In this document: positions 1 to 12,617 of the stretch, piece after piece | Layout of the letters: the number at the start of each line of letters is the position of its first letter | How positions within the stretch are numbered: position 1 is the stretch's first letter | Assembly (NCBI RefSeq): GCF_029852145.1 | Contig: NC_079971.1 | Coordinates: 20,769,563 to 20,833,562, forward strand | Direction of reading: 5' to 3' | Source of the DNA: Microplitis mediator | Taxonomy: Eukaryota; Arthropoda; Insecta; Hymenoptera; Braconidae | DNA length: 64,000 nt | Notes under the pieces: generated by a model | What the model saw: only the letters and a program-made list of their open reading frames with translations | Databases searched by the model: none | Told to the model about the DNA's origin: nothing | Program-made: the position numbers and the translations under genes

Positions 1-281
1 GGCTCCCTTGCAGATTTGAATCACGGTGGAAACACGGTGGGTTTGTTCCATTTTACCACTGTGATTACGCGGTGAATATACCGTGGAACCACGGTGGAAC
101 CACGGTGGTAAAATAGCACAAAGCCACCGTAGAATTACGGTAGATACACCGCGTAATCACAGTGGATACACTGTGTATACCCGGTGGTGAAGTGGAACAA
201 ACCCACCGTGTAACCACGGTGGATCCACGGTGTTTACACTTCCACGGTGTTTCCACCGTGATTCAAATCTGCGAGGGCTAG
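1..281. repeat. Palindromic CCACGGTG-rich inverted-repeat element (N), left end possibly cut by the window
   Basis: The first and last 40 or so bases are inverted copies of each other: GCAGATTTGAATCACGGTGG at 10-29 matches its reverse complement ending at 272. The whole segment folds as two arms of about 140 bp, packed with the short near-palindrome CCACGGTG/CACCGTGG in both orientations. It looks like a foldback MITE. No ORF in it is meaningful; the 63-codon minus-strand frame is a by-product of the repeat. Target-site duplication cannot be read because the left flank is missing. Confidence 0.75.
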
Positions 282-560
282 TAAAAAATTGCTGCGATCC
301 AGCAATTTTATCAGTACATTAGTGAGACCTAGGAGTGAAATGGGATATGGAAGCAGCCTGGAACCAATAAAGAGTCGATTTAAAAAATTCTGCGTTCGTT
401 TTATGATACATGTCTTTGTAGGTCTAAGTCAAGCCTTTAGAAGTCTAATTTGGTTCATTTCAAACTTCTACAGTGACAATGTCCTAAAAAATTCTAATGT
501 AGGTTTTCAATGCTCATTTAGGTTCGAAATATGCCGTAGAATTTGACTCGGGTGATGTGT
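282..560. other. Unassigned AT-rich sequence
   Basis: An 85-codon plus-strand frame (289-546) is present but has no recognisable domain or splice context. I see nothing else here. Confidence 0.4.
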
Positions 561-1760
561 GATAAAATTAAAGAGATGCTAATTAGAGCAATAGTTAATT
601 AATTTTATACTCATGATTGTAAAATAAATTTTTTTAAGCCGTGAGCTAAAGATATTGTGCTATGACGTAAATGATTTAGTACAATAATAAATCCTTCAGT
701 AATTTTTTATTGTTTTTTACGTTTCGCAAGAACCATTTTACCACAGTCTTGTGTTTAGTTACATTATTACTTGCGGCCTTATAAATTATAAAGCTTCGAA
801 GGGCTTTTAATTATGGGAATGAATATTTAAATAATTATCCTGATATTATTTTATAAGCCCCTGTAACTTTTTATATTTTTAATTTATCTATTTATCCCAG
901 AGCTGTTTTGTAAGCTATGCAATTATCTGCAGAGTAGTCATATAACTTATAAATGTAATGTCTAAAGTTCAGGAGTGACAAGTGATTCCAGAGGAATTTA
1001 AATAAAAAATTAACTTTTGCAATCTCAATAACTAACAAGCTCTCGGATGTACAAATTCAACTGACACCTTTTTTGCAGATAATTAAATACCCGAGACAGC
1101 TATATGACTAATAAAAGCCATTATTTTTTCGATACCCAAAAATAATGACCAAAAAAATTTTATTAAATTTCGAGGTCCATTTTACCTCAAAGTACTTTTT
1201 ATAATTAAATCATTTATCAAAATTATCATTTCACAATTACAATTGAAAATTCATTTAAATAAAACTCTCATTACTTAATAAATAAATAATTTTTAAAATA
1301 AAATTTTCTCATCTCAATAAGTCTATTGCTGTTTATATTTTAATCCTTATAAATTCTTTTGATTTCTATTATACGAGTTCGATTTTTAAAAATTCTTATC
1401 ACGGGCTATTCTAACACACTCCATACCATCTTACCCCAAGCTACAATTTTTAATTTTTTTTTCTATACAAAAAATGGTAAGTAGTTATTACAGCCAATAT
1501 TTAATTGATCCGCAAATAAATTTGTCGGATTTTAAAAGTATCAAAAAAATTTTAAGCTGCCCATCTTACCTCTGAAGCTTTTTTCTCCCTATATCAATAT
1601 CCTTAGCTCTATAGATATCTAACTTAATACGAATCAATTACAATGTGCTTGAGTAATGCATAAATATTATATTTCCTCCGTATCACTAAGAGATGAATGG
1701 GTGAAATCAACCTCAATATTGCAAATCAATCGATTTGCGGTAGGAATACTGTTCGAAAAC
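561..1760 (+). repeat. Left arm of large inverted repeat IR-1
   Basis: This segment is the reverse complement of 3602-4793. Agreement is clear along the entire arm, with only scattered substitutions and small indels in the stretches I compared (for example 1085-1150 against 4195-4275). The arm carries four copies of a CCATYTTACC word (733, 1177, 1426, 1561), all in the same orientation. No coding sequence is recognisable. The sharp ends at about 561 and 1760, matched by the partner arm, suggest either one element with very long terminal inverted repeats or two inverted copies of one element. Confidence 0.9.
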
Positions 1761-2760
1761 CCCTACATATGGGAATTCCTTGCTTTCGTAATATCAGCAG
1801 CACTTAGCCGCACCAAGTAACTAATATTCCACGTGTGGTACAAATACACACGCACATTCATGCATACATACCCACATACAGACACAACTCGAATTGCACC
1901 TCACTCATTTTCATCTCCGTCTCTCAACGTCATACCCATATATTCCCAGTCATTTCACAATGTATACATGAGGAAAGCTTTCATGCTGATTTGCGCGCAT
2001 CATCACATAGAAGCTACAGACTCAACCAAAACCAAACCGAGTAAGCGATACGCGTGAATTCCAACAGCAAAAACGTTAAACATCAAAATCGATCCCATCA
2101 AAACGTTAATACCCAATCCGTTACTCCCTCGTTGTCGTTCTCATACCAATCATCAATTTTGAGGTCACACATTCTTGGTATATTCCATAGGGGTTCGTTA
2201 TAACCATCATTATCATCGTGTTTTCGGTAAATGAATTTTTAAATTACTAAATTACTCACCAGTTTCCACACCCATTCAATGATCCCACATGCCTCAATAT
2301 TTTTAAGCCTACCAAATATCATCGAAATAATTCGGATTTCACTGCCCGTCATTAATTAAACCTCGAAAATATTTAATAACTCAAATAAATCCATTTAAAA
2401 ATAATCCACTCGAGTTTTCATGATTATTAAATTTTTTTCAGTGATGCAAATCAATTTTTATTCAGCTTTGATTGGTCGGGGAGATGCTTCTTGATACACA
2501 GAATGTACCCTAAAAATTTGGCTTCTTAATTTAAATTACAGAAAAAGTTTTCTTTGTTACATATTTTCAAGGTCACGGGAAAAAATCAAAAATCCTTTAA
2601 AATGTTTATTTAAAAATAATTTAACTGCTAGAAAGTATTTATTATATTTTTTAATTGTTTGTCTTTGCGGTTCAGTGAGCATAAGTTGATGAAAAAAATG
2701 TATTTAAAGTTTCAATGGACCTCCTGTAACTTTTTTTCGAGGGTTTGTTATATAGACTGA

Positions 2761-2781
2761 GTACTGACCAGTGGTCAGTAC
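2761..2781. repeat. Perfect 21-bp palindrome (10-bp arms, 1-bp centre)
   Basis: GTACTGACCA, then G, then TGGTCAGTAC. The arms are exact reverse complements. The core GACCAGTGGTC resembles a symmetric protein-binding site, but no factor can be named. Confidence 0.85.
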
Positions 2782-2839
2782 GGAAGTCGAAGAGCACGCA
2801 ACGGGTTCTCTTGCCTCGGGGGTTCAATCTTCTATGTAT

Positions 2840-2875
2840 ATATATATGTCTATATATATATATAGACATATATAT
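2840..2875. repeat. Perfect 36-bp AT-rich palindrome
   Basis: Both 18-bp halves are exact reverse complements, with GTC/GAC pairs inside alternating TA runs. It would extrude as a cruciform. Alternating TA tracts of this kind are common in the window, but this one is fully symmetric. Confidence 0.85.
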
Positions 2876-3601
2876 GTGTAAATAGAGGTGTGTATTTGAA
2901 TTTGTAGGTTTAAAAAAAAGGGATCACGTGTACGATGCCCGAAGGTTGATTCTTTGCAGGAGCTTTTGTCCACTGGAATATTTTACACGTCAAACGGGCT
3001 AATGAGACGGCGAATAATTGCTTATTAATGGCCAACTGACCGCACGCGAGACATTGTTAATATGGCAAGCGTTAATGGACAGGGTGATGGTTAAATAAAT
3101 TAGTTTATTAATATTTCGTGTAAAAGAAATTTTTTTTTAGAATCACGTTGTATTATTTTCAGACGTTTTTTCTAAAGAGATACAAAGTAGTACAGGATAC
3201 ATTTTTCAAGTGACATTTGAATGAAAAAATAAATTAAAAACCCGATTGAATTTCTATATGGGTTATGCAGCAGATGCGATCGCGAACCAGACATTCGTCT
3301 TTCCCTACTTATTTATTTCGATGGTCATTGTCCTGTTCCCTGAAATTATTTGAGAACTGGTCTAACTGGACGTTACAATGCGGGCGGAATTGCTGCCGGT
3401 TTATTCTTTTTTATTCAAACAAAGTTATAAAACTGGTTGTTACATTAGAATTGGAAAGTGTGGTGGGTATTTCGAGTTGGATGGGTCACTGGGGTAAGAT
3501 GGGTCTGCTGAAAATTTTTTCATAGGTTTAATGCTGAGTTGTCAGGGTATGTAAGGAATTTAATTAGAGATGTAAATTTTTTAGAAGGTCGATTCGAGTC
3601 T

Positions 3602-4793
3602 GTTTTCGAGAAGTATTCGTACCGCGAATTGATTGATTTGCAATATTGAGGTTGATTTCACCCTTGCATCTCTTAGTGATACGGAGGAAATATAATATTT
3701 ATGCATTACTCAAGCACATTGTAATTGATTCGTAATAAGTTAGATATCTATAGAGCTAAGGATATTGATATAGGGAGAAAAAAGCTTCAGAGGTAAGATA
3801 GGCAGCTTAAAATTTTTTTAATACTTTTAAAATCCGACAAATTTATTTGCGGATCAATTAAATATTGGCTGTAATAACTACTTACCATTTTTTGTATAAA
3901 AAAAAAATTGAAAGTTGTGGCTCGGGGTAAGATGGTATGGAGTGTGTTAGAATAGCCCGTGATAAGAATTTTTAAAAATCGAACTCGTATAATAGAAATT
4001 AAAAAAATTTATAAGGATTAAAATATAAATAGCAATAGACTTATTGAGATGAGAAAATTTTATTTTAAAAATTATTTATTTATTAAGTAATGAGAGTTTT
4101 ATTTAAATGAATTTCCAATTGTAATTGTGAAATGATAATTTCGATAAATGATTTAATTATAAAAAGTACTTTGAGGTAAAATGGACCTCGAAATTTAATA
4201 AAATTATTTTGGTCATTATTTTTGGGTATCGAAAAAATAATGGCTTTATTAGTCATATAGCTGTCTCGGGTATTTAATTATCTGCAAAAAAGGTGTCAGT
4301 TAAATCTGTACATCCGAGAGCTTGTTAGTTATTGAGATTGCAAAAGTTAATTTTTTATTTAAATTCCTCTGGAATCACTCGTCACTCCTAAACTTTAGAC
4401 ATTACATTTATAAGTTATATGACTACTCTGCAGATAATTGCATAGCTTACAAAACAGCTCTGGGATAAATAAATAAATTAAAAATATAAAAAGTTACAGG
4501 GGCTTATAAAATAATGTCAGGACAATTATTTAAATATTAATTCCCATAATTAAAAGCCCTTCGAAGCTTTATAATTTGTAAGGCCGTAAGTAATAATGTA
4601 ACCAAACACAAGACTGGGGTAAAATGGTTCTTGCGAAACGTAAAAAACAACAAAAAATTACTGAAGGATTCATTATTGTACTCAATTATTTACGAGATAT
4701 CACAAGATCTTCACGGTTTAAAAAAATTTATTTGACAATCATGAGTACAAAATTAATCAACTTTTTCTCCTAATTAGCATCCCTTTAATTTTA
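3602..4793 (-). repeat. Right arm of large inverted repeat IR-1
   Basis: Reverse complement of 561-1760. The matching GGTAAAATGG-type words fall at 3791, 3924, 4174 and 4615, so in both arms the words point symmetrically with respect to the loop. Divergence is greater at the outer end (about 4690-4793) than in the middle. Confidence 0.9.
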
Positions 4794-7700
4794 CCAACTT
4801 TCAAAATTATCAAAATAAAAAAAATTTTTCTTAGTTTGACATCTGAATTTATTTCCGTCTGCAAGAAAATCAATTTTTAGGTTTGTACAAGAAATTTTTT
4901 TTTTTTTTCAAGATTTGTTTGTATTTCGTTACAATAAGATTCCCACAGTAAAAGTAAAAGTAGCCGAAGTAAAAAGGTATATATCCGGGTCACGCGTCCC
5001 TTCAATTCAGTATAAAACCCAAGAAACAGGTTTCTTTCGTCGCGTCTTTTCTCGCGTCCACCCTTCTCGATTTTTTCAAACGTCCCTTTGCACACTTAGT
5101 GTCCGAGTTGATTGGACTGACCTCTCGCCAATTGTCCATCTTCTTTTTCTCAAACTTTAGTTTGTCCATAACTAACTGGTTTTCTTTCCCACATTGAGCT
5201 CACATACAAATTTTTAAAACCCACTACCGGTCAGTTCAAACGAGAAACCAGGTTAACAGAGGGAAGGGATAACCACTCGTACTTTTTATTTCGACCACCA
5301 TTGACCGGTTATAAGTTGCTGACCGATATTCAGTTTGTGATTTTGTCTCGACTCGAATGCATCTCTCTGATCATTCAAATATACGAAAATGTAAACAGTG
5401 AAGTGAATTTTACTACTAAATTTTTTTTTTTTTATATATATATATTTTTTTTTTTTTTTTTTTTATACAAAAAAATCATTACTATTTCAAAAAATGGTAA
5501 GAAAATACATTAACGTTTGTTAAAGGCGTTGGTTTTCCCAAGTTTTCTCCCTCTCAAACCCGTTTGAGGGCGGAGTCCTAGCGGCCATACTGCCACCCCC
5601 GTCTTACCAGACTTACCCCCTTTGTAGAAGCAAAATAAGGGATGAAAAACATCATAGTCACGTAGGAGGCCATCTTTATTCATTTGTTTTCATTTATTTA
5701 ATTTATTCCGGACGAAAATTTAAATAAATACTCCTTTTTTTTTTCATTTTTGACGATTATAATTTCTGCTGAAAATACCCAGTGACATTTTTTGAGACAC
5801 AGGTGAGACGAAGATTCGCTAAGTCGTCGTCACGTCGTCTCAAATCCAAACTATATACATTCCTTCTCTTGATGTTCGCTTAACTCATTTCTGTCTGTCA
5901 CAACCTTATTCTGTAATTTCGTTTACAAATGAAAGACCCGCGAGCAGTGACTTTGTACACGACAGATATATACATACATATATATAAGCTTGAGAAAGCT
6001 TCGCCCAGGTCGCCGGGACTTCTTGCAGGTACTCCACTATTTCACTACTTACATAATACAATCTACTACTTCGTATGCTGTATATTCTCAACACAGCGAG
6101 ATACATTTACGTATACACTCAAACAACACTGAGGCATTTAATTTCTAAGTTATTCGAGTGCTAGTCTCCTTGAGAGATGTTCCTTGCATCGACTTTGAAG
6201 TTTGCTAACTCGTTTTTTCTTTAATATCAAATTAGATATCATTTTTACTGCTGCTAATTTTCGAACGATTTTTTTTTTCGTTTTATATTTTTTTCTAGTC
6301 AAGTTTTTATTTTTTCTCAACAAATCATTGGTCTCAGATATGCCTCTGGACACAGAGTAAAAGAAAAAAAATAACTGGGGCCTCAAAATTTATTTACAAA
6401 ATAGTTTTCTTTGTTTAGTAATTTCAAGGTCATCGAATTTCGTCAAAAAAGTCATTTTTAAATGATTTAATGAACTTGTAAATTAAATAACTATTTTTCT
6501 TCCCTTTTTAATGGTTGGAAAAGTGTAAAAATAAATATTTAATAAGTTTTGAAATACAACTTGGGGGTAATAAAAAATTAAATTACAAATTTTTATTAAA
6601 TTAGCAGTAATTTAGGGTCGGAAAAAATATGTCTACATTATTGAAATAAAACCGTGAACAAGAAAAGGGTCGAAATAGTTTAAAATAGCCTTTTTTATCC
6701 TATAGAAGGAGAAAAAAAAAATAATCCAAAGGATACCGTATACGTTTTGGGTGAATGGTATTTTAATTCGCCGGGAATGCTGGCCGACCGCCAAACGTCC
6801 GCAGAGATTTCTTAATACCCAGCCGCAAATGCCCACGGTCGTTTTCTCCCTCAACCCTGGTGAGTGTACATATATACGACCTCTTCCTCCCAATGATACT
6901 GGCTCAGATACATTATATACACATAACAGTCCCACATTCTCATCTCTGGAAAGCTCTATTTTTTTTATCGTTTCCCAATATCCACAATAATCCTCCAATC
7001 CCTCCAATATATTCAAAAAAAAACAAAGCCCTCATCTCCAGTTATTAAATGTTTTAATAAATTTCAACTCGAATAGAGATTTTCACCCTCGACAGGAAGG
7101 ATCGGAACCCTTATCGCATACAAAGCGTCTTGTAGTCAAAAGCAAATAATAATCTTACAGTAACACTTGTGTCCAAAATTGTGACCTTTCCCTGGAGATT
7201 CAATTTTCACAAAGGTCCCTGTTGAGAGACGGTATCAGGGTAAGAAAGGAGAGTAAAAGGAGAAAGAGAGGGAAAAGGCGAAGCTGAGTAAACCCCAGAA
7301 TAAATTGCCCATACCCTCGTAAAAGTAAAGAGAACATTTCAGTTTGGGTTTTCTCTTTCCCTAGTATTCATAGTATTCTCACTCTTATTATCCGAAGCCG
7401 CATACGCTAAGACGACTAAGGTTTCCGGTCCCCAGATATAAGGGAGTAAATCTGCGCCGACTGGGTGCTTTTTGGCACCCAAGAATGGGGAATAAACCCA
7501 TCCGAGTAAGAGAACATGGCAAGAGGGTGAGTCCTTGCTAAGTGTAGGGAGTAGAGGTGGGAGAGTATATTTTGAGCATTAATAGTAAAGAGATGGCCGG
7601 CGTTCGCATCCAACAACATCCATAACGAAAACTACTCGGTATTGAAGATAATATGCTAGAGGAAAATAGAGAACGGAATTCAAGCTCGACAGCCCTCGGT

Positions 7701-8460
7701 CCAAGATACTTTGGCGCCCAGTCCTCAACTATTCATATCCCTTTTCTCTGGGCTCTGGTGAGTGTCTCTCACCTCTTGGGTCCCTTTTATGGCGTAGATA
7801 CAAGAGACATTTCCCTTGTAACTCAAAACAGTCACGACACGAGGACCCTTCACCCCTTGGATCTAAATTCCCATCCCCGTTAGGAAAAGCTTCTCTGGTC
7901 CTTTTCAAATCCTCGTGCTGTTCCTTCCTTACACTCATCCCAGTCTACTCTACATCAGTGTCGTTATATTCCTTCTACTTCAACTTCAACTTGTTCTTAT
8001 AACCTCCTCCTTTTCCTTTACCTCCTCCTTGCCTCGGTCCTCCCTCGACAGCAGTCACTACTTGTGCCCGGTACCACTACTCGTCGTCAGCTTTTGTCTC
8101 GAGCATTGATTTCCGAGGCCAACTTTGCTTCGTTGCTGGCGTCGTTAAATTATAATCGCGAAACACCCGCCTCAAGTTACAGACAAAGCGCACACTGCAA
8201 TACACATACACCTAGAACACCTCACTCACTCACTCACTACTTCTCTAACTCGGTACCTATATAAAGTCATAGGGACCGTGTGCTTTATCCTCTCCTCATC
8301 CTAAAATATATCCACCCCCCAAAATCCACCCTTTCCATCCTACTCAGACCATCACTTCCTCCGGCCCCGTCTAAACTGACTTTCTTCTCTCCGCCCGGAT
8401 AGCAAAATGACGACTACGAATTGTTTGTGTCAGACACCCCGCCGGAGATACTTGTCGTTT
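4794..8460. other. Moderate-GC block with no recognisable gene
   Basis: Holds poly-T runs near 5420-5464, a purine-rich GA tract near 7240-7290, pyrimidine-rich stretches at 7900-8400 and a CTCA tetranucleotide run near 8221-8239. Small frames occur on both strands (the longest is 6633-7016, minus, 127 codons) but overlap one another and show no domain. GGCCATCTTT at about 5669 is one of a recurring set of GCCATTTT-like sites. Possible intron or intergenic DNA. Confidence 0.45.
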
Positions 8461-8699
8461 AAAATTCAAATCATCGACTCTCTATAAACTTTTACAAAAG
8501 TTTACCCATGTCACAAACTCACTTATTTTAATTAATAACTTTGGTTAAGTTCATTTCCGATAAAAGATTTTTTAAAAAGCGGTTTTATATTCAGGCTGTG
8601 AGTTTTAAATTAACGTCAGATAATTTCAAGAAATTTTTCGTGTTTTTAATTTTGTCAGCATGCGAGACTTTTTTCTGAAAATTTTTTTTTTTTTTGAAA
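8461..8699. other. AT-rich filler
   Basis: Low-complexity A/T runs leading into element F1. Nothing else is visible. Confidence 0.4.
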
Positions 8700-8966
8700 A
8701 TACGTGAACAGAAAAAAAGAATTTCTTGACGCGAGAAATATTTTGCATTTTAAATTGAAGACAAAAATTTTCTTAGGATTAGAAAAAATTTCTTAGCAAG
8801 AATTCTTTTCTCGCTTCAAAAAATTTTTTTTTACTCTAAGAAAAATTTTTTCTCAGCCTAAGAAAATTTTTGGTTTCAATTTGTAATGCAAACAATTTCT
8901 TGGCACGAAAAATTTTCTTGGGGTGAGTAAAAATTTTACGCGCCAAAAAATTTTATTTTTTTGTGT
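8700..8966. mobile_element. MITE family F, copy 1
   Basis: Inverted-repeat element built from a motif like TTTGCATTTTAAATTGAAG plus AAGAAAATTTT runs, repeated in inverse toward the other end. Copies at 31075-31257 and 42302-42525 share the order: A-rich end, AAGAATTTCTTG-like box, TTGAAGACAAAAATTTT, then TTTCAATTTGTAATGCAAA and a mirrored end. No coding capacity. Confidence 0.7.
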
Positions 8967-10712
8967 GCATGCAAAATTTGAATGATTTGCTAAATTTTTT
9001 ATTTTACTGACATTCAAAATTTTTCGACCAACTAAAAATTGAATAAAAAATTTTTATAAATAATTAAATTTTTTTTTTACTGTTCTATATTATTCTTTTC
9101 GTCTCAAATAATATATATGAATACTGGGGTAAAATAGTCAGTTTAGGCAGTAAAGAAATTTTACAAAAGAAAGTCAGAGATAATTCAATGATATTTTGTA
9201 TCAAGAATCAAATGTTTGTAGACCAGTAATTTTTTCTGACGAAAGCTCGATTTCATACAATCATCAAGTCAATTAATATGGAAAAAATTTTTTTTGTTAA
9301 TTTCAATGTCTGAAAAATAATTATCATTAAAAAGAAAATTTTCAGGAAATTGTTTGTGTGTAGAAATTTTTTTTCCATTTTCATTAGTCTGTAAGTTCTG
9401 AAATTTGTTATTTTTGAAATTTGTCAAATAAATGACAGAAGTTATATTTGTAAGTCAAATGTAATGAAATTTATTTGGTTACATATAAATTAATAATATC
9501 AAAGATACTTTAATTTTAGTATCCAACTGACTTTTACGTGACATCTTCATATCTGACATTTATGAAGGACTTGGTGTTTTTTTTTTAAATTTACCAACGT
9601 TGTCAATTTATCCAATGAGCTCATAAATTTTTCAAAAAACCGTCGAAATAAGACTAGAAAATTTTCCAAAAAATCTTTCGTCCAAAATTTTCATTACGTA
9701 GACCGATAATTATTTTCTAAAAAATGGAACTATTGGAATTTTTTTTGTCCCATCTACTCTTACTCTATTGCAAATTAAAAATTTCTACCTCAAGTTTAAA
9801 AAAAAAATTCATTATTTTTTAAGGTCACCCAATTTTACTCAGAAAATTTCTTTATAAAAAATTAATTTTATTCCCCTCCAATAACGGACACGTAAAAAAT
9901 CCCATGCGTTAAAATTCACGGAATGAATTTATTTCTTAGCGTCTCCAGTCTCCATTTTGCTCATCGACTTTCCCGTATTTCAAATTCATTTAATAACTCG
10001 TGTTTTTATAATGAGGAATTAATTAAAACTCTTAATAACTTTATTCATTCATTATTTCAATGTTCATATAATTGGAACAACATTGTATAATAATATGATC
10101 CTGAAGTTAACGGATAATTAAGAATTTTCGGATTTTTCTTTTAACACATCAATTAAAAAAAAAAAAATGCACATGTAGAAAATTAAAAAAACTATAAGTG
10201 CAATTTTTTAAAATATTTTATTTTATTGATACCAAGCATTGAAAATATTCCCAAAATTTAATTTCTATCAAGTGATTATAATTAATATTAAATTTATAAA
10301 TATTACTCGATTATTATCTTAAGCTTTAGAGATTTATCAAATTTATATTTGGTTTCTTCTTAACATATATACGAGTTTAAAGAAGCAATGGCGCAAGCTA
10401 TTTTAAATATATTTTAAAAAAGAATTAATTAATTAATTAATTACCAAACTAAAAAACTTTCAAATTTCCATAAGAAAAAAAAATAAGTAAATAAGAAATC
10501 TAATAAAAAAAAAAAAATTTTAATTTTACGTCTACAGCAATTTGAGTAAATCTACATGAGTTTACAGAAAACGTAAATCTAAAAATTATAATAATTGAAT
10601 TTAAAAATTAAAATTTTATTTTTTCCTCGGAAAACTTAAATATATTGAAAATTATATAGGTTTTTAAATAAGAATATATCGAGCATAGCCGGGAAAAATA
10701 AACTTTTATCTA
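8967..10712. other. AT-rich region with probable degraded repeats
   Basis: Begins with a GGGGTAAAATAG word near 9125. Many A/T homopolymers and short duplications follow. A pyrimidine-rich phrase (TCCCATCTACTCTTACTC) near 9748 may be the far end of the element whose word starts at 9125. No gene is recognisable. Confidence 0.35.
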
Positions 10713-10714
10713 TA

Positions 10715-11026
10715 CACGGAAAAAAAAATAGGTGCTGCAACAGAATTTTTCCTGTGGAATCGATAAAATAAGGAACAAGTTTCATGTACCATTTTTTTTT
10801 TTCACTATAGTGAAATTTCAAAATTTGACAAAAAATTCAGTTTAGAAAAAATTCAAATTATGAAAAAAATTTAATTTTATTAAAAGTGGAATTTTTTTCC
10901 GAACTTAATTTTTTTTTCAAATTTTGAAATTTTACTATACTGACAAAAAAAATTGGTACATGAAACTTGTTCCTTATTTTATTGATTCTACGAAAAATCC
11001 TGTTGCAGCACCTATTTTTTTTCGTG
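10715..11026. mobile_element. Foldback MITE family E (TA target site)
   Basis: A 312-bp element whose two halves are inverted copies. The left end CACGGAAAAAAAAATAGG and the box GGTGCTGCAACAG match reverse-complemented sequence at the right end, and the match extends through GGAACAAGTTTCATGTACC. TA dinucleotides flank both ends (10713-10714 and 11027-11028), as expected for Tc1/mariner-type insertion. The long stem suggests strong hairpin potential. No ORF is meaningful. Confidence 0.85.
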
Positions 11027-11241
11027 TAGAGACCTAGATAGATCTCATTTTTTCATTGTATAGAAATATATTTTGAATTTCTACAGATGTACGCAATCAT
11101 AAAAAAGTAAAAAATATAAATCATAATTTATGGTGATGTATCACCATCAAAATTTCAAATTTTCTGTTTGACGAAGGACTTTTAGACCACAAAAAACAAC
11201 AAAAGAAATTTAAATTTTCAAAAGTCTTCATCCACAGTAAG
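11027..11241. other. AT-rich linker
   Basis: Short AT-rich segment between elements E and H1, containing a small TGATGTATCACCATCA dyad. No gene. Confidence 0.35.
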
Positions 11242-11512
11242 AAATTATTACAGTGATCGCGGATCAGATCCCAAGTGAATACGAAGCGAATGAATTCTTA
11301 TTCATTTCATCCCCTCACAGTGAAATTCACTCCAGAGAAGAGTTTATTTTAATCAAAACTCCGGATCGGGGTAAATAAAATCCGCATTCTACTGGAAAAA
11401 AGTTCCCTTTACTCCATTTGCGAAGCGTTTTTTTTAAACACCAAAACTCTGAATGGAGTAAACTCGAATTGAAATAAAATCCGAATCCACTCCCAATTTT
11501 TCAGTATAAATT
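11242..11512. repeat. Dispersed repeat family H, copy 1
   Basis: Contains paired phrases such as AACTCCGGATCGGGGTAAAT and GAATGGAGTAAACTCG, ending ATCCACTCCCAATTTTTCAG. The same closing phrase and the TTTACTCC box recur at 32812-32944. Probably a nonautonomous element; ends are not sharply defined. Confidence 0.5.
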
Positions 11513-12617
11513 TTATCAACTAAAAGTTATTTTTTCCCGAGTAAAATGGCGGCAGTTAAGGACTGATAATAATAATATATAATTTAATTTGGTATTCAGA
11601 GAACCAACAATAGTAAGGTATATTCCCTAAAGTAGTAAAGAGGTAAGAAGGGTTAAGACCGATAATCGTCGCACGAAAGATCGTAAACTTGAGAGGCATA
11701 ATCACAATTAAGCTAATAATTATTGTCGTCACTTTGCGTTGGCAGTTGGCAATCCGAAATCACGGCAGTCCCTCGGTACCTTCTACCAGAATACGAGACT
11801 TACTCTACTTAGAAATGGGAGCTAAGTCAGTACGGACTAGTTTTTGACGACCTTATAAAGAGGGAACCAAAGAGGGAATATGTATAAGCTTTTATACGTT
11901 TCTAGCTTACATATATATGTATATTTATGTATGTCTATATATATATAAGCATAGAAGTGAGTTGGTATAGCAAGTTGGAAGAGGGTGCCCCGGTGGTGTT
12001 TGAGTTCAAAATTACGAAGCGAGAGAATTTATATGCCGGTGCCGCCTGTTCTTGCACGCTACCACGAGAAGTTTCATTTATTTAAGGCATCTTGCTCCAA
12101 AGGGTGGTGAATGGGTTGCGAAGCCTTACCCTCTACTTACTTCCTCAGCAAGAATACCACCCTCTTCTTAAACATACTTGGAATTTTACTTAAGAGAAAA
12201 TTCATATTTTTTTTTTAACCCCAACTAAACTTTATTATTAAATCATAAATATATGCATATATATTTTTGTTTATGACGGTACTGTGCTCATTTATAGTTT
12301 AAGACTTGGATTAATATTTTAACCTGCGGTGATAAATTTGATTTATATATTTATGGAGATTATAAGAATAATTATTAATTAATTGGATTTTTACTTTTTA
12401 ATTGCGAGGAAACTTTGAAAATTAATTCGCATATGAGAGAGAGATTGAAGTTTACTTCAATTTTCTCAGCTGGAATTTTTAAAAAATTTATGAAAAAAAA
12501 CAAAAAGATTAAAATCGAAATTTTGATTGGAAATTCTAAAATTTATGAAACTAATGAAAATTTATGCTTATGATTGAGCTAAAAATTTTTGTTGACGTTT
12601 GACTATAATTTCCATGG
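11513..12617. other. Mixed block, no gene recognised
   Basis: About 11530-12180 is of higher GC, with TA-rich runs at 11911-11950 and AAAATGGCGGC at 11544. The remainder is AT-rich. No splice-supported or domain-bearing ORF is visible. Confidence 0.4.

Larger units (their letters stand above)
1761..3601. other. Loop region between the IR-1 arms, no gene recognised
   Basis: About 1.84 kb that is not part of the inverted repeat. Base composition is more mixed than in the arms. It holds three small frames (1833-2057, 1835-2044, 3265-3525) with no recognisable domain, two perfect palindromes (2761-2781, 2840-2875), a stretch at about 2970-3110 dense in TAAT cores, and one GGGGTAAGATGGG word at 3491. 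It may be host sequence trapped between two inverted elements, or cargo of one long-armed element. Confidence 0.5.

Noticed and set aside
6633..7016. 127-codon minus-strand ORF as a gene
   Set aside because: No recognisable motif, overlapped by two plus-strand frames of similar length, and ends in A/T-rich DNA.
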